A DNA stretch of 19,611 nt from Actinomycetes bacterium (lineage in GTDB: Bacteria; Actinomycetota; Actinomycetes; Propionibacteriales; Propionibacteriaceae). The notes below the pieces were generated by a model. That model was not told the DNA's origin. It saw only the letters and a list, made by a program, of their open reading frames with translations, and searched no databases. A program made the translations under genes and the position numbers. Shown here in pieces: positions 1 to 8,105 of this stretch. Positions within the stretch are counted from its first letter, which is position 1. Each line of letters starts with the position of its first letter. The stretch lies in contig JAEXCA010000099.1 in NCBI GenBank assembly GCA_023393755.1, positions 1 through 19,611 on the forward strand, given 5' to 3'.

Positions 1-67
1 CACCGTGGCCGATGGTTGCCAGTGGGACCGGCGCCTGCCACGATCGCAGGAACATCAGGGAGGCCGG

Positions 68-805
68 ATGGAAAAGAGCGACGGCGACGCGGATCTGGCC
101 GAGGCCTTCGACCAGGCGGCCTCCCGCTATGACCTGCTGACCGGGCTGAACCCCGGCTACCACCGCCACCTCGACGCCGCGGCCCGGGAACTTCTCGGGC
201 GCCTCGGCTCTGATCCCGGGCTGCTGCTCGACCTGGGCTGCGGCTCGGGTTCCTCCACGGCCGCGCTGCTGCGCCATGCCCCGGCGGCGAAGGTGATCGG
301 GATCGACGCCTCGGCCGGCATGCTCGAACAGGCGCGTGGCAAGCCCTGGCCGGCGTCCGTGGAGTTCCACCAACTGCCCGCCGAGCGGCTGGCCGAACTG
401 GAACTGCCACCGGCGGACGGTGCCCTGGCCGCCTATCTGCTGCGCAATGTCGACGTGGCCGATCGTGACGCGACGCTGGCCCTGATCCTGGATCGGTTGC
501 GCCCGGGTGGCTGGCTGGCGATCCAGGAGTATTCCGTGGCCGGGCGACGCTGGGCACTCCTGGTGTGGACGCTGGTCTGCTGGCTGGTGGTGATCCCGCT
601 CAGTTGGCTGGTCCGGGGCTCGCCGCGGCTCTACCGCTACCTGTGGCGCAGCGTACGTGCGTTCGACAGCACCACCGACGTAGTGGCACGGCTGGAGCGG
701 GCGGGCTTCACCGCGATCGAACAGCTCCCCGTGACCGGCTGGCAACGCGGCATCCTGCACATCTTCCTGGCCCAGCGTCCTCACCGGCCCACCGCCAACC
801 GGTAG
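68..805 (+). CDS. crtT: SAM-dependent methyltransferase, CrtT-like
   Basis: Class I methyltransferase of the UbiE/COQ5 type, 245 aa. The SAM-binding glycine motif LLDLGCGSGSST is at residues 53-64, the acidic loop after strand 2 (GIDASAGML) at 78-86, and the post-motif RLRPGGWLAIQEY at 143-155. Unlike ordinary UbiE it has a strongly hydrophobic stretch at about 162-182, which suggests membrane association. The ATG at 68 is preferred over the upstream GTG at 5 because an AGGGAGG sequence precedes it at the right spacing. A methyltransferase called CrtT accompanies crtY and crtU in Streptomyces isorenieratene clusters, and position here suggests the same gene; its substrate is not established by sequence. 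It is transcribed toward the photolyase gene and overlaps its 3' end by 25 bp. The methyltransferase call is secure; the crtT name rests on context. Confidence 0.72.
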   Translation: MEKSDGDADLAEAFDQAASRYDLLTGLNPGYHRHLDAAARELLGRLGSDPGLLLDLGCGSGSSTAALLRHAPAAKVIGIDASAGMLEQARGKPWPASVEFHQLPAERLAELELPPADGALAAYLLRNVDVADRDATLALILDRLRPGGWLAIQEYSVAGRRWALLVWTLVCWLVVIPLSWLVRGSPRLYRYLWRSVRAFDSTTDVVARLERAGFTAIEQLPVTGWQRGILHIFLAQRPHRPTANR

Positions 806-2157
806 CGGGTGAGCGCCTCGACGCGCTCGGCGGCGTGGTCGAGTATCCGGACCGGGTAGCCGTGGACGTGCCCGGCCGGGTGATCCCACGGCCGTAACAC
901 TGCCGTCCCCGGCAGATGGGCCAGTTCGGGGACGTGGCGGCGGACATATCTTCCGTCGCGGTCGGCTGCCGCCGCCTGGCTGACCGGGTTGAAGACCCGA
1001 TGGTAGGGGGCGGCGTCCGTCCCGGTGCCGGCCACCCACTGCCAGTTGTGGGTGTTGGACGCGGCGTCGTAGTCGATCAGGTGCTCCCGGAAGTGCCGCG
1101 CACCGAGTTGCCAGGGCAGATGAAGATCCTTGAGCAGGAAGCTGGCCACCACCATCCGGACCCGGTTCGGCAGCCAGCCCTCGGCCAGCAACTGTCGCAT
1201 CCCGGCATCGACCAGTGGGTAGCCGGTGCGCCCGGTCCGCCAGGCGTCGTAGCCGGAGCCCGGCTCGTCGTGTGTCATTCCGGCCAGCGTGGGGACCAGG
1301 TCGGACGACATCGAGGCCGGGTGGTGCCACAGCACGTCGGCGTAGAACTCCCGCCAGGCGAGCTCGGAGACGAACTTGGTCGCGCCGGGGTCCTGCCGGC
1401 CGGCCAGGTCGGCCAGCAGGGTGCGCGGATGCAGTACCCCCAGCGCGAGGTACGGGGAGAGCCGGGAGGTGGACGGCAGGTCGGCCCGATCGCGCTCGTC
1501 GGCGTAGCCGTCGAGCCGTTCGTCGCGGAACTCACGCCACGCCTGAAGTGCCGCTGCCTCTCCGGCCGGTGGCAACCCGACCGGGCAGTTCGCCAGCCAA
1601 CTCTCCAGCACTGCCGATGCCTCCGGCTGGATCCACTGACGGAGGGTGGGGCCGCGGTTCCAGTCCGGGCTCGCTGGGGGACCGGCGGGGTCCGGCCAGC
1701 CGTGCGCTCGCCAGGCCTTCTCGAAGGGGCTGAACACGCGGTAGCCCCGACCGGCGAGGTTGCGCACCCTGCCGGGCGTGACCGCGTAGGGGGAGCCGGT
1801 GGCCAGCCAGTCGACGCCGATCTCCGCCAGGGCCCCGGCGACCCGATCATCGCGCGTCCGGCCGTCCGGTTCGGTCGCGGCGGTGACCTGGACGGCGGTA
1901 GCGCCCACCTGGCGTGCGAGCGCAGGAAGCACCTCGGCGGGATCCCCGAGCCGGACGCACAGCCGCCCGTCGAAGGACTCCGCGGTCGCGCGCAGCGTCG
2001 CGGCCAACCACCCCAGCCGGCCTCGCCCGGCGCCGTCGAGCTCGTCGGGATCGAGCACGTGGACCGGCAGCACACCGCCTGCTTCCGCGGCAGCCGTCAG
2101 GGCGGGATGGTCGTGGCGCCGCAGATCGCGGCGCAGCCACAGCAGGGTGGTCGTCAT
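781..2157 (-). CDS. phr: class I deoxyribodipyrimidine photolyase
   Basis: FAD-dependent light-driven DNA repair enzyme of the photolyase/cryptochrome family, 458 aa, the usual length for class I CPD photolyases. The N-terminal alpha/beta antenna domain starts with LLWLRRDLRRHDHPAL (5-20). The FAD-binding helical domain carries TSRLSPYLALGVLHP (230-244), ELAWREFYADVLWHHP (265-280), TGYPLVDAGMRQL (311-323) and ASNTHNWQWVAGTGTDAAPY (366-385). Trp306, Trp349 and Trp372 fit the electron-transfer triad of the E. coli enzyme, and Asn368 fits the residue facing flavin N5. The start ATG overlaps the TGA of the upstream regulator as ATGA, so the two are probably translationally coupled and both light-controlled. 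A phr gene beside litR is also known in Streptomyces carotenoid clusters. CPD versus 6-4 specificity cannot be settled by reading alone, though CPD is more likely. Confidence 0.93.
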   Translation of the reverse strand: MTTTLLWLRRDLRRHDHPALTAAAEAGGVLPVHVLDPDELDGAGRGRLGWLAATLRATAESFDGRLCVRLGDPAEVLPALARQVGATAVQVTAATEPDGRTRDDRVAGALAEIGVDWLATGSPYAVTPGRVRNLAGRGYRVFSPFEKAWRAHGWPDPAGPPASPDWNRGPTLRQWIQPEASAVLESWLANCPVGLPPAGEAAALQAWREFRDERLDGYADERDRADLPSTSRLSPYLALGVLHPRTLLADLAGRQDPGATKFVSELAWREFYADVLWHHPASMSSDLVPTLAGMTHDEPGSGYDAWRTGRTGYPLVDAGMRQLLAEGWLPNRVRMVVASFLLKDLHLPWQLGARHFREHLIDYDAASNTHNWQWVAGTGTDAAPYHRVFNPVSQAAAADRDGRYVRRHVPELAHLPGTAVLRPWDHPAGHVHGYPVRILDHAAERVEALTRYRLAVGR

Positions 2158-3005
2158 GGCGCGGCGATCGAGCGCGCGACGTCCTGCGCGGCCGCCGCGA
2201 TCCGGTGCCCCAGTTGTCGAGTGCCGGGCGGAGCGAGGTGCTGGAACCGTCCGCCCACCGCCAGCGGCACCGACGGGTGCGCGGCCTCGAGCCGCTCCGC
2301 GAGCGCCGCCACCCGACGGGCGTCGCCGCGCCGCGGGATCGCGGTGATGCTGATCACGGCACTGGTCGTGGCCAGCGCGTCCGCCCACGCTGAGGCGGGC
2401 ACGTCGGCGCCGAGGTAGATCGTCGCCACCCCGGCCCGGCGCAGCGCCACCGCGAACGCCATCAGCCCGAGCTCGTGGGTGACGCCGGAGGGTGCGCCGA
2501 CGATCGCCGGGGCGGTGGCCGGGTTCGGGCCGACCGCGTCGAAGGCGGCGGCGAGCCGGCGCATCACGACGTTGGCGACCAGGTGCTCACCGGCCTCGGA
2601 GATGGTGCCGGACGCCCAGGCCTCACCGACTCGAACCAGGGTGGGCATCAGCCAGTCGTCGACCACCGCCTCGTAGCTGCGCAGCGCGAATTGCTCGTCG
2701 ATGATGCGCTTGGCGACCGTCGCGTCCAGCCGGGTCAGCGATTCGATCAGTTCGGCGACGGCGTCCGGTACCCCCGCCGCCTCATCGTCCGCTCGGCGCC
2801 GCAGTTCCGCCGAGGCTTCGCGGGGGGACAGCCCTGAGGAGACGAGCTGCTTCATGGTCCGGATCCGGTGCAGGGCGTCGTCGCCATAGTCGCGGTAGCC
2901 GCCCCGCGTGCGAGAGGGCTGGAAGGCCCCGTAGCGGCGCTCCCAGGCCCTCAGCGTGTGCTCGGCGACGCCGGTGAGTTGCGCAGCCTGACTGATCGTG
3001 ACCAT
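2154..3005 (-). CDS. litR: B12-dependent light-sensing MerR regulator (CarH/LitR type)
   Basis: 283-aa transcriptional repressor. A MerR-type winged helix-turn-helix (about 1-70, with TISQAAQLTGVAEHTLRAWE and ERRYGAFQPSRTRGGYRDY) is followed by a helical bundle and a cobalamin-binding Rossmann domain. The hallmark of adenosylcobalamin photoreceptors, Trp-x9-Glu-His, is present as W130, E140 and H141; the lower axial histidine is H177 in THELG, and the C-terminal GG is at 251-252. In this family the dark AdoCbl-bound tetramer blocks the promoter, and light breaks the Co-C bond and releases DNA. Residue 131 is Ala, where T. thermophilus CarH has His132. It is divergent from the crt operon and coupled to phr by an ATGA overlap, so it most likely represses both. 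A TAGACT -10-like box lies 9 bases before the ATG, implying a very short leader. Confidence 0.9.
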   Translation of the reverse strand: MVTISQAAQLTGVAEHTLRAWERRYGAFQPSRTRGGYRDYGDDALHRIRTMKQLVSSGLSPREASAELRRRADDEAAGVPDAVAELIESLTRLDATVAKRIIDEQFALRSYEAVVDDWLMPTLVRVGEAWASGTISEAGEHLVANVVMRRLAAAFDAVGPNPATAPAIVGAPSGVTHELGLMAFAVALRRAGVATIYLGADVPASAWADALATTSAVISITAIPRRGDARRVAALAERLEAAHPSVPLAVGGRFQHLAPPGTRQLGHRIAAAAQDVARSIAAP

Positions 3006-3147
3006 CTCGCAGCGAGTCTATGGTTTGCGCCGCCGTGGGTCACGTCTATCGGCCGGTGATGTGCAATGTTGCTACTCAATCTTGTCTAAGGTTCGCTGTT
3101 AAGGCAGGCTGTCTGTCCAAGGTTAGGTGACTGAATGGGAGAAAGCT
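3006..3147. promoter_or_regulatory. divergent control region between litR and the crt operon
   Basis: About 140 bp between the two divergent transcription units and noticeably more AT-rich than its surroundings. It holds two direct repeats, TGTCTAAGGTT at 3083-3093 and TGTCCAAGGTT at 3114-3124. They are 31 bp apart, about three helical turns, and a shorter TAAGG match lies between them at 3100-3104. For the minus-strand regulator, TAGACT (complement of 3015-3020) is a plausible -10. No convincing -35/-10 pair was found for the plus strand, which could mean an alternative sigma factor is used. Operator function is inferred from position and from CarH proteins binding direct repeats; the repeats here do not follow an exact 11-bp spacing. 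Confidence 0.45.
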
Positions 3148-3948
3148 TTGACAGAACAGCGAATCTGGCGGCCGCTGGTCGTCACCGGGTCCGCCGTGGT
3201 GATGGTGATCGGGACGCTGGCGGGGTTCGGCCTGCTCGGCACCCGGGTGGAGGAGTCCTCCGGCGGCGCCTTCGCGGCGGACGCGACGCTGCTCACCCCG
3301 GCGACGCCCGCGTTCTCGCTCTGGTCGCTGATCTACCTCGGCCTGCTGGGCTATGTGATCTGGCAGTGGCGCGCTCTCGACAGCCCACGGGCGGCCCGGA
3401 TCGCGTGGCCGGCGGCAGCCTCGATGCTGCTCAACGCACTCTGGCTCGGCGTCACCCAGCTCGGCTGGCTGTGGCCGAGTGTGGCGGTGATCCTCACGCT
3501 GGCACTCGTCCTGGGAGTGTTGGTGCGGCGGCTGGGAGCGCATCCGCCCACCTCCCGGCTCGAAGCGGTGGTCGTCGACGGAACGTTCGGGGTCTACCTC
3601 GGGTGGGTAAGTGTGGCAAGTGTGGCGAACATCACCGCGGTGCTGGTGGACGCCGGGATCGACCCCGGCGCCCCCTGGGCCGAGGTGCTCGCCGTCGCGG
3701 TGCTGGTGGTCGCGGCGCTGCTGGGAATCGTCTATGCGGCCCGACTGGGTGGACGCTGGGCGATCGCCGCCGCCATGGCCTGGGCGCTGGCCTGGATCGC
3801 GGTGGGACGGCTTGCCGGCCCGCTGTACTCGACCGCCACGGCGGTCGCGGCGGTCCTGGCCGGAGTGGCGGTTCTCGCTGCCACCGCTGTGCTCCGCCGG
3901 GCCGATCCCGTGCCCTTCCCCGCCCGGTCGGGGGCCGGCCATGGCTGA
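3148..3948 (+). CDS. TspO/MBR-related tryptophan-rich membrane protein
   Basis: Integral membrane protein of about 266 aa resembling the long actinobacterial tryptophan-rich sensory proteins related to TspO/MBR (classical TspO is about 160 aa). Hydrophobic segments lie near residues 10-31, 56-74, 87-103, 108-127, 142-168, 178-199, 204-222 and 228-249. The family-like stretch TPATPAFSLWSLIYLGLLGY is at 50-69, and Trp residues are abundant. TspO proteins bind tetrapyrroles and modulate pigment genes in Rhodobacter; a comparable role here is inference. The TTG at 3148 was chosen because GGGAGA precedes it by 5-6 bases; an in-frame GTG at 3127 would add 7 residues. It is the first gene of the crt operon and overlaps idi by 8 bp, so it is co-expressed with the pathway. 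Confidence 0.75.
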   Translation: MTEQRIWRPLVVTGSAVVMVIGTLAGFGLLGTRVEESSGGAFAADATLLTPATPAFSLWSLIYLGLLGYVIWQWRALDSPRAARIAWPAAASMLLNALWLGVTQLGWLWPSVAVILTLALVLGVLVRRLGAHPPTSRLEAVVVDGTFGVYLGWVSVASVANITAVLVDAGIDPGAPWAEVLAVAVLVVAALLGIVYAARLGGRWAIAAAMAWALAWIAVGRLAGPLYSTATAVAAVLAGVAVLAATAVLRRADPVPFPARSGAGHG

Positions 3949-4483
3949 TCAGGTGGTGCTGCTCGACGCATCCGGCCAGCCCTGCGGGACGGCGGACCGC
4001 GACAGCGTCCATCACCGTGACACCCCCTATCACCTGGCGTTCTCCAGCTACCTGTTCGACGACCACGGACGGGTTCTGCTCACCCGGCGGGCACTCGGCA
4101 AGGTGACCTGGCCGGGGGTATGGACGAACAGTTGCTGCGGCCACCCGCGCCCCGGTGAGGCGCCGCGCGACGCCGTGATCCGGCGGGTGACGCACGAACT
4201 CGGCCATCCGCCGACCGATCTCCGCCTGGTGCTGGCATCGTTCGGCTACCGCGCGGTCGACGCCGGCGGCATCGTGGAACACGAACTCTGCCCGGTGTGG
4301 GCGGGTCGGCTCGAACCGACTCGACTGGCACCCGACCCCGCCGAGGTGATGGACGCCGCCTGGGTGGAGTGGCCGACCCTGGTCCGCACCGTGGCGGAGG
4401 CTCCGCAACTGCTCAGCCCCTGGGCAGTCCTGCAGGTGCCGTTGCTGGCCTCCGCCCTGGCAGCCGAGGAGGGCGCCGCGTGA
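3941..4483 (+). CDS. idi: isopentenyl-diphosphate delta-isomerase, type I
   Basis: Interconverts IPP and DMAPP in the cytosol, supplying the allylic primer for carotenoid synthesis. The 180-aa length is normal for bacterial type I enzymes. Catalytic and metal-site residues align with E. coli Idi: H24 and H31 (HHRDTPYHLAFS), C66 and H68 in TNSCCGHP (62-69), a Nudix-like segment GEAPRDAVIRRVTHELG (72-88), and E113 and E115 in VEHELCPVW. The ATG start lies inside the end of the TspO-like gene (8-bp overlap), and its stop overlaps the crtE start as GTGA. Co-location with crt genes suggests that IPP/DMAPP balance is raised together with pigment synthesis. Confidence 0.95.
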   Translation: MADQVVLLDASGQPCGTADRDSVHHRDTPYHLAFSSYLFDDHGRVLLTRRALGKVTWPGVWTNSCCGHPRPGEAPRDAVIRRVTHELGHPPTDLRLVLASFGYRAVDAGGIVEHELCPVWAGRLEPTRLAPDPAEVMDAAWVEWPTLVRTVAEAPQLLSPWAVLQVPLLASALAAEEGAA

Positions 4484-5622
4484 CCGCGTCAACACCCCAG
4501 CACCCCCTGCCGGCGAGCCTGCTCGACCTCGCTCCCGACCACCAGGAGGTCAGCGATCGCCACACCGTGGATGCGGTGCTGGCGCTGATCGGGGACACCC
4601 TGGACGAACTCAGCCGGCAGTGGGAGGTGCTCGCCAGCGCCATCGTGCCCAGGCCCGGGGTACTGCACACCGACTCCATCCTCGAACTGGTGCGTAGCTT
4701 CGCTGGGACCACCGGCAAGCTGCTGCGCCCCCGGATGGCGCACTGGGGATGGGTCGCCGCCGGTGGCCTCGACCACGGCGACGGGCGCGACGACCTGATC
4801 CGGGTCGGGGCCGCGCTGGAACTGTTGCACTGCTTCGCGCTGGTGCACGACGACGTGATGGACGCCTCCGACACCCGCCGCGGGCATCCCTCGGTGCATG
4901 CGCTGGCGTACGCCGAGCACCGCGAACTCGGCGGGTTGGGCGACCCGCAGCGCTACGCCGAGAACATCGCGATCCTGGTCGGCGACCTGCTGCACAGTGA
5001 GGCCGACCTGCTGGTCGGCAGCCTGCCGGTCCCGCTGCGTGGGGCCTGGCGAACCATGGCGATCGAGCTGATGATGGGCCAGGGCAGGGATCTGGTCGGC
5101 GCCGCCAACGGACGCCGCGACCTGCAGCACGCCCAGGAGGTCGCCCGGGCCAAATCCGGCGCCTACACGGTGTGGCGGCCGCTGCAACTGGGCGCGCTGG
5201 CCGCCGGCGGCGGGCCCGACCTGCTCGCCGTCCTGCAGGAGTACGGCCACCACGCCGGCCAGGCGTTCGCGCTGCGCGACGACCTGCTCGGGGTGCTCGG
5301 CGACCCCGCTCGCACCGGTAAGCCGGTCGGCGACGATCTGGTGGCCGGCAAGCCAACCGTTCTGCTCGCGCTCGCCGAGCAGCGGTTCAGCCCAGCCTGG
5401 CGGCTCGAGCTGCGCCGGATCGGCAGCGGCACCGTCACGGCGGACGACATCGCCCGGCTCTGCGCGGAGCTGGAGCGTTCCGGAGTGATCCGTGAGGTCG
5501 AGCAGTTGATCGCCGCCGCCGTCCTGGCCGCCGAACGCGCGCTGGCGTCCCCGCTGGTGGATCGCCGCGCCGCGGATGGACTGCGTCGACTGGCCGGTCA
5601 GCTGGCCTGGCGGGAATCGTGA
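4480..5622 (+). CDS. crtE: geranylgeranyl diphosphate synthase
   Basis: Trans-prenyltransferase of the polyprenyl synthetase family, 380 aa. It condenses IPP units to GGPP. The first aspartate-rich motif is LVHDDVMDASDTRRGH (121-136; DDxxD = D124-D128). MGQGRDLVG is at 199-207. The second Asp-rich region is ALRDDLLGVLGD (264-275), in the DDLLG form common in actinobacterial enzymes, followed by KPVGDDLVAGKPT (281-293). The GTG start overlaps the idi stop (GTGA) and has an excellent GAGGAGGG ribosome site 6 bases upstream. Its stop overlaps the crtI GTG in the same way. Product chain length (C20 rather than C15 or C25) is inferred from position next to crtB and crtI. Confidence 0.93.
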   Translation: MTASTPQHPLPASLLDLAPDHQEVSDRHTVDAVLALIGDTLDELSRQWEVLASAIVPRPGVLHTDSILELVRSFAGTTGKLLRPRMAHWGWVAAGGLDHGDGRDDLIRVGAALELLHCFALVHDDVMDASDTRRGHPSVHALAYAEHRELGGLGDPQRYAENIAILVGDLLHSEADLLVGSLPVPLRGAWRTMAIELMMGQGRDLVGAANGRRDLQHAQEVARAKSGAYTVWRPLQLGALAAGGGPDLLAVLQEYGHHAGQAFALRDDLLGVLGDPARTGKPVGDDLVAGKPTVLLALAEQRFSPAWRLELRRIGSGTVTADDIARLCAELERSGVIREVEQLIAAAVLAAERALASPLVDRRAADGLRRLAGQLAWRES

Positions 5623-7091
5623 GCCGGGTCGTGGTGGTCGGCGCGGGGCTGTCGGGCCTCAGCGCCGCCTGCCACCTGCTCGCCGATGGCCACGAGGTCA
5701 CCGTGGTCGAGCGGGAGGCCGGGCCTGGCGGCTGCAACGGCGTGTTGCGGGCGGACGGGTTCACCTTCGACACCGGGCCCACCGTGCTCACCATGCCGGG
5801 CCTGCTGGAGCGTCCATTGCAGCGGATCGGCGGCAGCCTGGACGCGCTGCGGCTGCGCCGGCTCGACCCCGGCTACCGCGCCTTCTTCGCCGATGGCTCC
5901 CGGATCGACGTCCGTGATTCGGTGCCGGCGATGACCCGTGAGATCGCCGAACGGGTCTCGGACGCGGACGCCGCGGCCTTCGCCGGATTCGTCGACTGGC
6001 TGCGGGATCTGTACGAGGTCGAGCTGCCGCACTTCATCGAGCGGAACTTCGACAGCCCACTCGACCTGCTGGCCCGGCCCGGCGCGGCGGCCCGGCTGAT
6101 CCGGCTGGGCGGCTTCGGCCGGCTGGGCCCGGCGGTCCGGCGCCGCTTCGCCGACGATCGGCTGGTGCGGTTGTTCACCTTCCAGGCGATGTACGCCGGG
6201 CTGGCGCCGGACGACGCGCTGGCGCTGTACGCCGTGATCACCTACATGGATTCGATCAGCGGCGTGTGGTTCCCGGCGCAGGGCATGCACGCCGTCCCGG
6301 CCGCGCTGGCCGCTGCCCTGGAGGCCGCCGGTGCCCAGCTGTTCTACGGCAGCCCGGCCGAGCGCCTGCTCACCGACGGCCAGGGCCGGGTGGCCGGGGT
6401 GCAGGTGGCCGGCGAGAAGCTGGCCGCGGACGCGGTGGTACTGGCCGGTGACCTGCCGTCCGCCTACCGGGAGCTGCTGCCCGACCTCCGGCCGCCACGA
6501 GCGACGCGGACCGGCAGCTACTCGCCCTCGGCGGTGGTCTGGCACCTCGGCGTCCGCGGCCGGCCACCGCAGGAAGCGGCGCACCACAACATTCATTTCG
6601 GGCGATCCTGGCAGGAGGCGTTCGGGCAGCTGATCAAGCGCAAGGAGCTGATGGCCGATCCGTCGCGGATGGTGACGATCCCCAGCCTGGACGCTCCCGG
6701 CATGGCGCCGGACGGGCACAGCGTGCTGTACGTGCTGGAGCCGGTGCCCAACCTGGCCGCCGGCCTGGACTGGGCGGTCGAGGGTCCGGCGCTGCGGGAG
6801 CGGTTGCTGGGCTTCCTCGACGCTCGGGGCTACCCGACCCAGATCGTCACCGAGACCCTGGTGACCCCGGCCGACTGGGCCGCCCGCGGCATGACCGCCG
6901 GGACGCCGTTCAGCCTGGCGCACCGGTTCGCCCAGACCGGCCCGTTCCGTCCGCCGAACCTCGAACGGCGCCGCCCGGGGGTGTTCTTCGCCGGTGCCGG
7001 CACCACTCCCGGGGTGGGCATCCCGATGGTGCTGATCAGCGGCGAACTGGCCGCCCGCCGCGTCCACGACTACCTCGGAGGCGAATCATGA
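5619..7091 (+). CDS. crtI: phytoene desaturase (lycopene-forming)
   Basis: FAD-dependent CrtI-type desaturase, 490 aa, which converts phytoene to lycopene through four desaturations. An N-terminal dinucleotide-binding fold VVVVGAGLSGLSAACHL starts at residue 4. It is followed by GGCNGVLRADGFTFDTGPTV, typical of bacterial CrtI, and the C-terminal signature GVFFAGAGTTPGVGIPMVL, which closes the FAD site. Start and stop codons both overlap the neighbouring crtE and crtB (4 bp each). The degree of desaturation cannot be read from sequence; the downstream CrtY-type cyclase subunits require lycopene, which supports a four-step enzyme. Confidence 0.95.
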   Translation: MSRVVVVGAGLSGLSAACHLLADGHEVTVVEREAGPGGCNGVLRADGFTFDTGPTVLTMPGLLERPLQRIGGSLDALRLRRLDPGYRAFFADGSRIDVRDSVPAMTREIAERVSDADAAAFAGFVDWLRDLYEVELPHFIERNFDSPLDLLARPGAAARLIRLGGFGRLGPAVRRRFADDRLVRLFTFQAMYAGLAPDDALALYAVITYMDSISGVWFPAQGMHAVPAALAAALEAAGAQLFYGSPAERLLTDGQGRVAGVQVAGEKLAADAVVLAGDLPSAYRELLPDLRPPRATRTGSYSPSAVVWHLGVRGRPPQEAAHHNIHFGRSWQEAFGQLIKRKELMADPSRMVTIPSLDAPGMAPDGHSVLYVLEPVPNLAAGLDWAVEGPALRERLLGFLDARGYPTQIVTETLVTPADWAARGMTAGTPFSLAHRFAQTGPFRPPNLERRRPGVFFAGAGTTPGVGIPMVLISGELAARRVHDYLGGES

Positions 7092-8104
7092 CCGACTCCA
7101 GACCCGCTCTCACCCGCTCAGATACCGCTGCCGGCAGCGTCCGATGCGACGGCACCCGCGCCGGCCTGGGCCAACCGTCAACCGCCGGTCCGGGAGGCGC
7201 TCGTCCCACGGCGGATCCGGTACTGGCGCGCGGCTACGCCGAATGCGCCCGGCTCACCCGTGCCCACGGCACCACCTACTACTGGGGCGCGCTGCTGCTG
7301 CCGCGAGCGCGGCGCTGCCACGTCCATGCCGTCTACGCGCTCTGCCGGCTGGCCGACGACATCGTGGACGCTCCCGGAGCCACGATCGGTGACACCGCTG
7401 CCACCCGGCTGTCGCTCGCCGCGTTCCGGGCGCGGTTCGCGCTGGCGCTGGCCGGCGAACCGATGCCCGGCGACGACGTCCTGGCCGCGGTCGCGCACAC
7501 CGTCGTCACCTGCGGCATCGACCCGGAGTGCTTCGAACGGTTCTTCGAGGCGATGGCGATGGACCTGGAGGTGACCCGCTACGAGACCTTCGACGATCTC
7601 TGCGGCTACATGGAGGGCTCGGCGGCGGTGATCGGAGAGATGATGCTGCCGGTGCTCCAACCGCTCTCGCCGGCCGCCTTCGAACCGGCGCGGACGCTCG
7701 GGCTCGCCTTCCAGCTCACCAACTTCCTGCGCGACGTCGGGGAGGATCTCGACCGCGGCCGGGTGTACCTGCCGCAGGCGGACCTGCGCGAGTTCGGCGC
7801 CGACCCCGCCCGCCGGGTGGTGGACGAACCGTGGCGGGCGGTGATGCGGTTCGAGATCGAACGCGCCCGCCGGTTGTACCTGCAGGCCGAGTCGGGGATA
7901 GCGGAGCTCCCGCCGGCCTCGGCGCGCTGCGTGGCGACCGCCCACCGGCTCTACTCGGCCATCCTGGCTCGGATCGAAGCCCGCGACTACGACGTGTTCA
8001 CCGGACGGGCCCGCGTCCCCACCCCCGCGAAGGCCGCGACCGCCGTTGCCGCGCTGCTGCGGGATCCCCGGCGTCCGGCGGCCACGGCGATGGCGGGAGG
8101 CTGA
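7088..8104 (+). CDS. crtB: phytoene synthase
   Basis: Head-to-head prenyltransferase joining two GGPP molecules to phytoene; squalene/phytoene synthase family, 338 aa. Both substrate-Mg aspartate motifs are present: ALCRLADDIVDA (84-95, D90-D94) and LTNFLRDVGEDLDRGRVYLP (210-229, D216-D220). HGTTYYWGALLLP (60-72) is a characteristic N-terminal block. About 45 residues precede the conserved domain and look low-complexity. The ATG start is nevertheless supported by GGAGG 6 bases upstream and by the ATGA overlap with crtI, and no good in-frame start lies downstream. crtYc begins 1 nt after its stop. Confidence 0.95.
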   Translation: MTDSRPALTRSDTAAGSVRCDGTRAGLGQPSTAGPGGARPTADPVLARGYAECARLTRAHGTTYYWGALLLPRARRCHVHAVYALCRLADDIVDAPGATIGDTAATRLSLAAFRARFALALAGEPMPGDDVLAAVAHTVVTCGIDPECFERFFEAMAMDLEVTRYETFDDLCGYMEGSAAVIGEMMLPVLQPLSPAAFEPARTLGLAFQLTNFLRDVGEDLDRGRVYLPQADLREFGADPARRVVDEPWRAVMRFEIERARRLYLQAESGIAELPPASARCVATAHRLYSAILARIEARDYDVFTGRARVPTPAKAATAVAALLRDPRRPAATAMAGG

Positions 8105-8105
8105 G

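Noticed and set aside
1..67. Tail of an upstream gene or a longer N terminus for the methyltransferase from GTG at 5
   Set aside because: The extra 21 residues look non-conserved, and the ATG at 68 has a strong ribosome site; no convincing upstream reading frame is visible in so short a stretch.
916..2418. 500-codon open frame on the plus strand opposite photolyase
   Set aside because: The minus-strand frame has unmistakable photolyase motifs throughout; the opposite frame has no domain-like texture and is an artefact of high GC content.
3006..3147. Standard -35/-10 promoter for the crt operon
   Set aside because: TTGTCT at 3082-3087 resembles a -35, but no -10 lies at an acceptable distance, so no promoter was assigned.
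5598..7067. 489-codon open frame opposite crtI
   Set aside because: Antisense shadow of crtI; no recognisable motif, no ribosome site.
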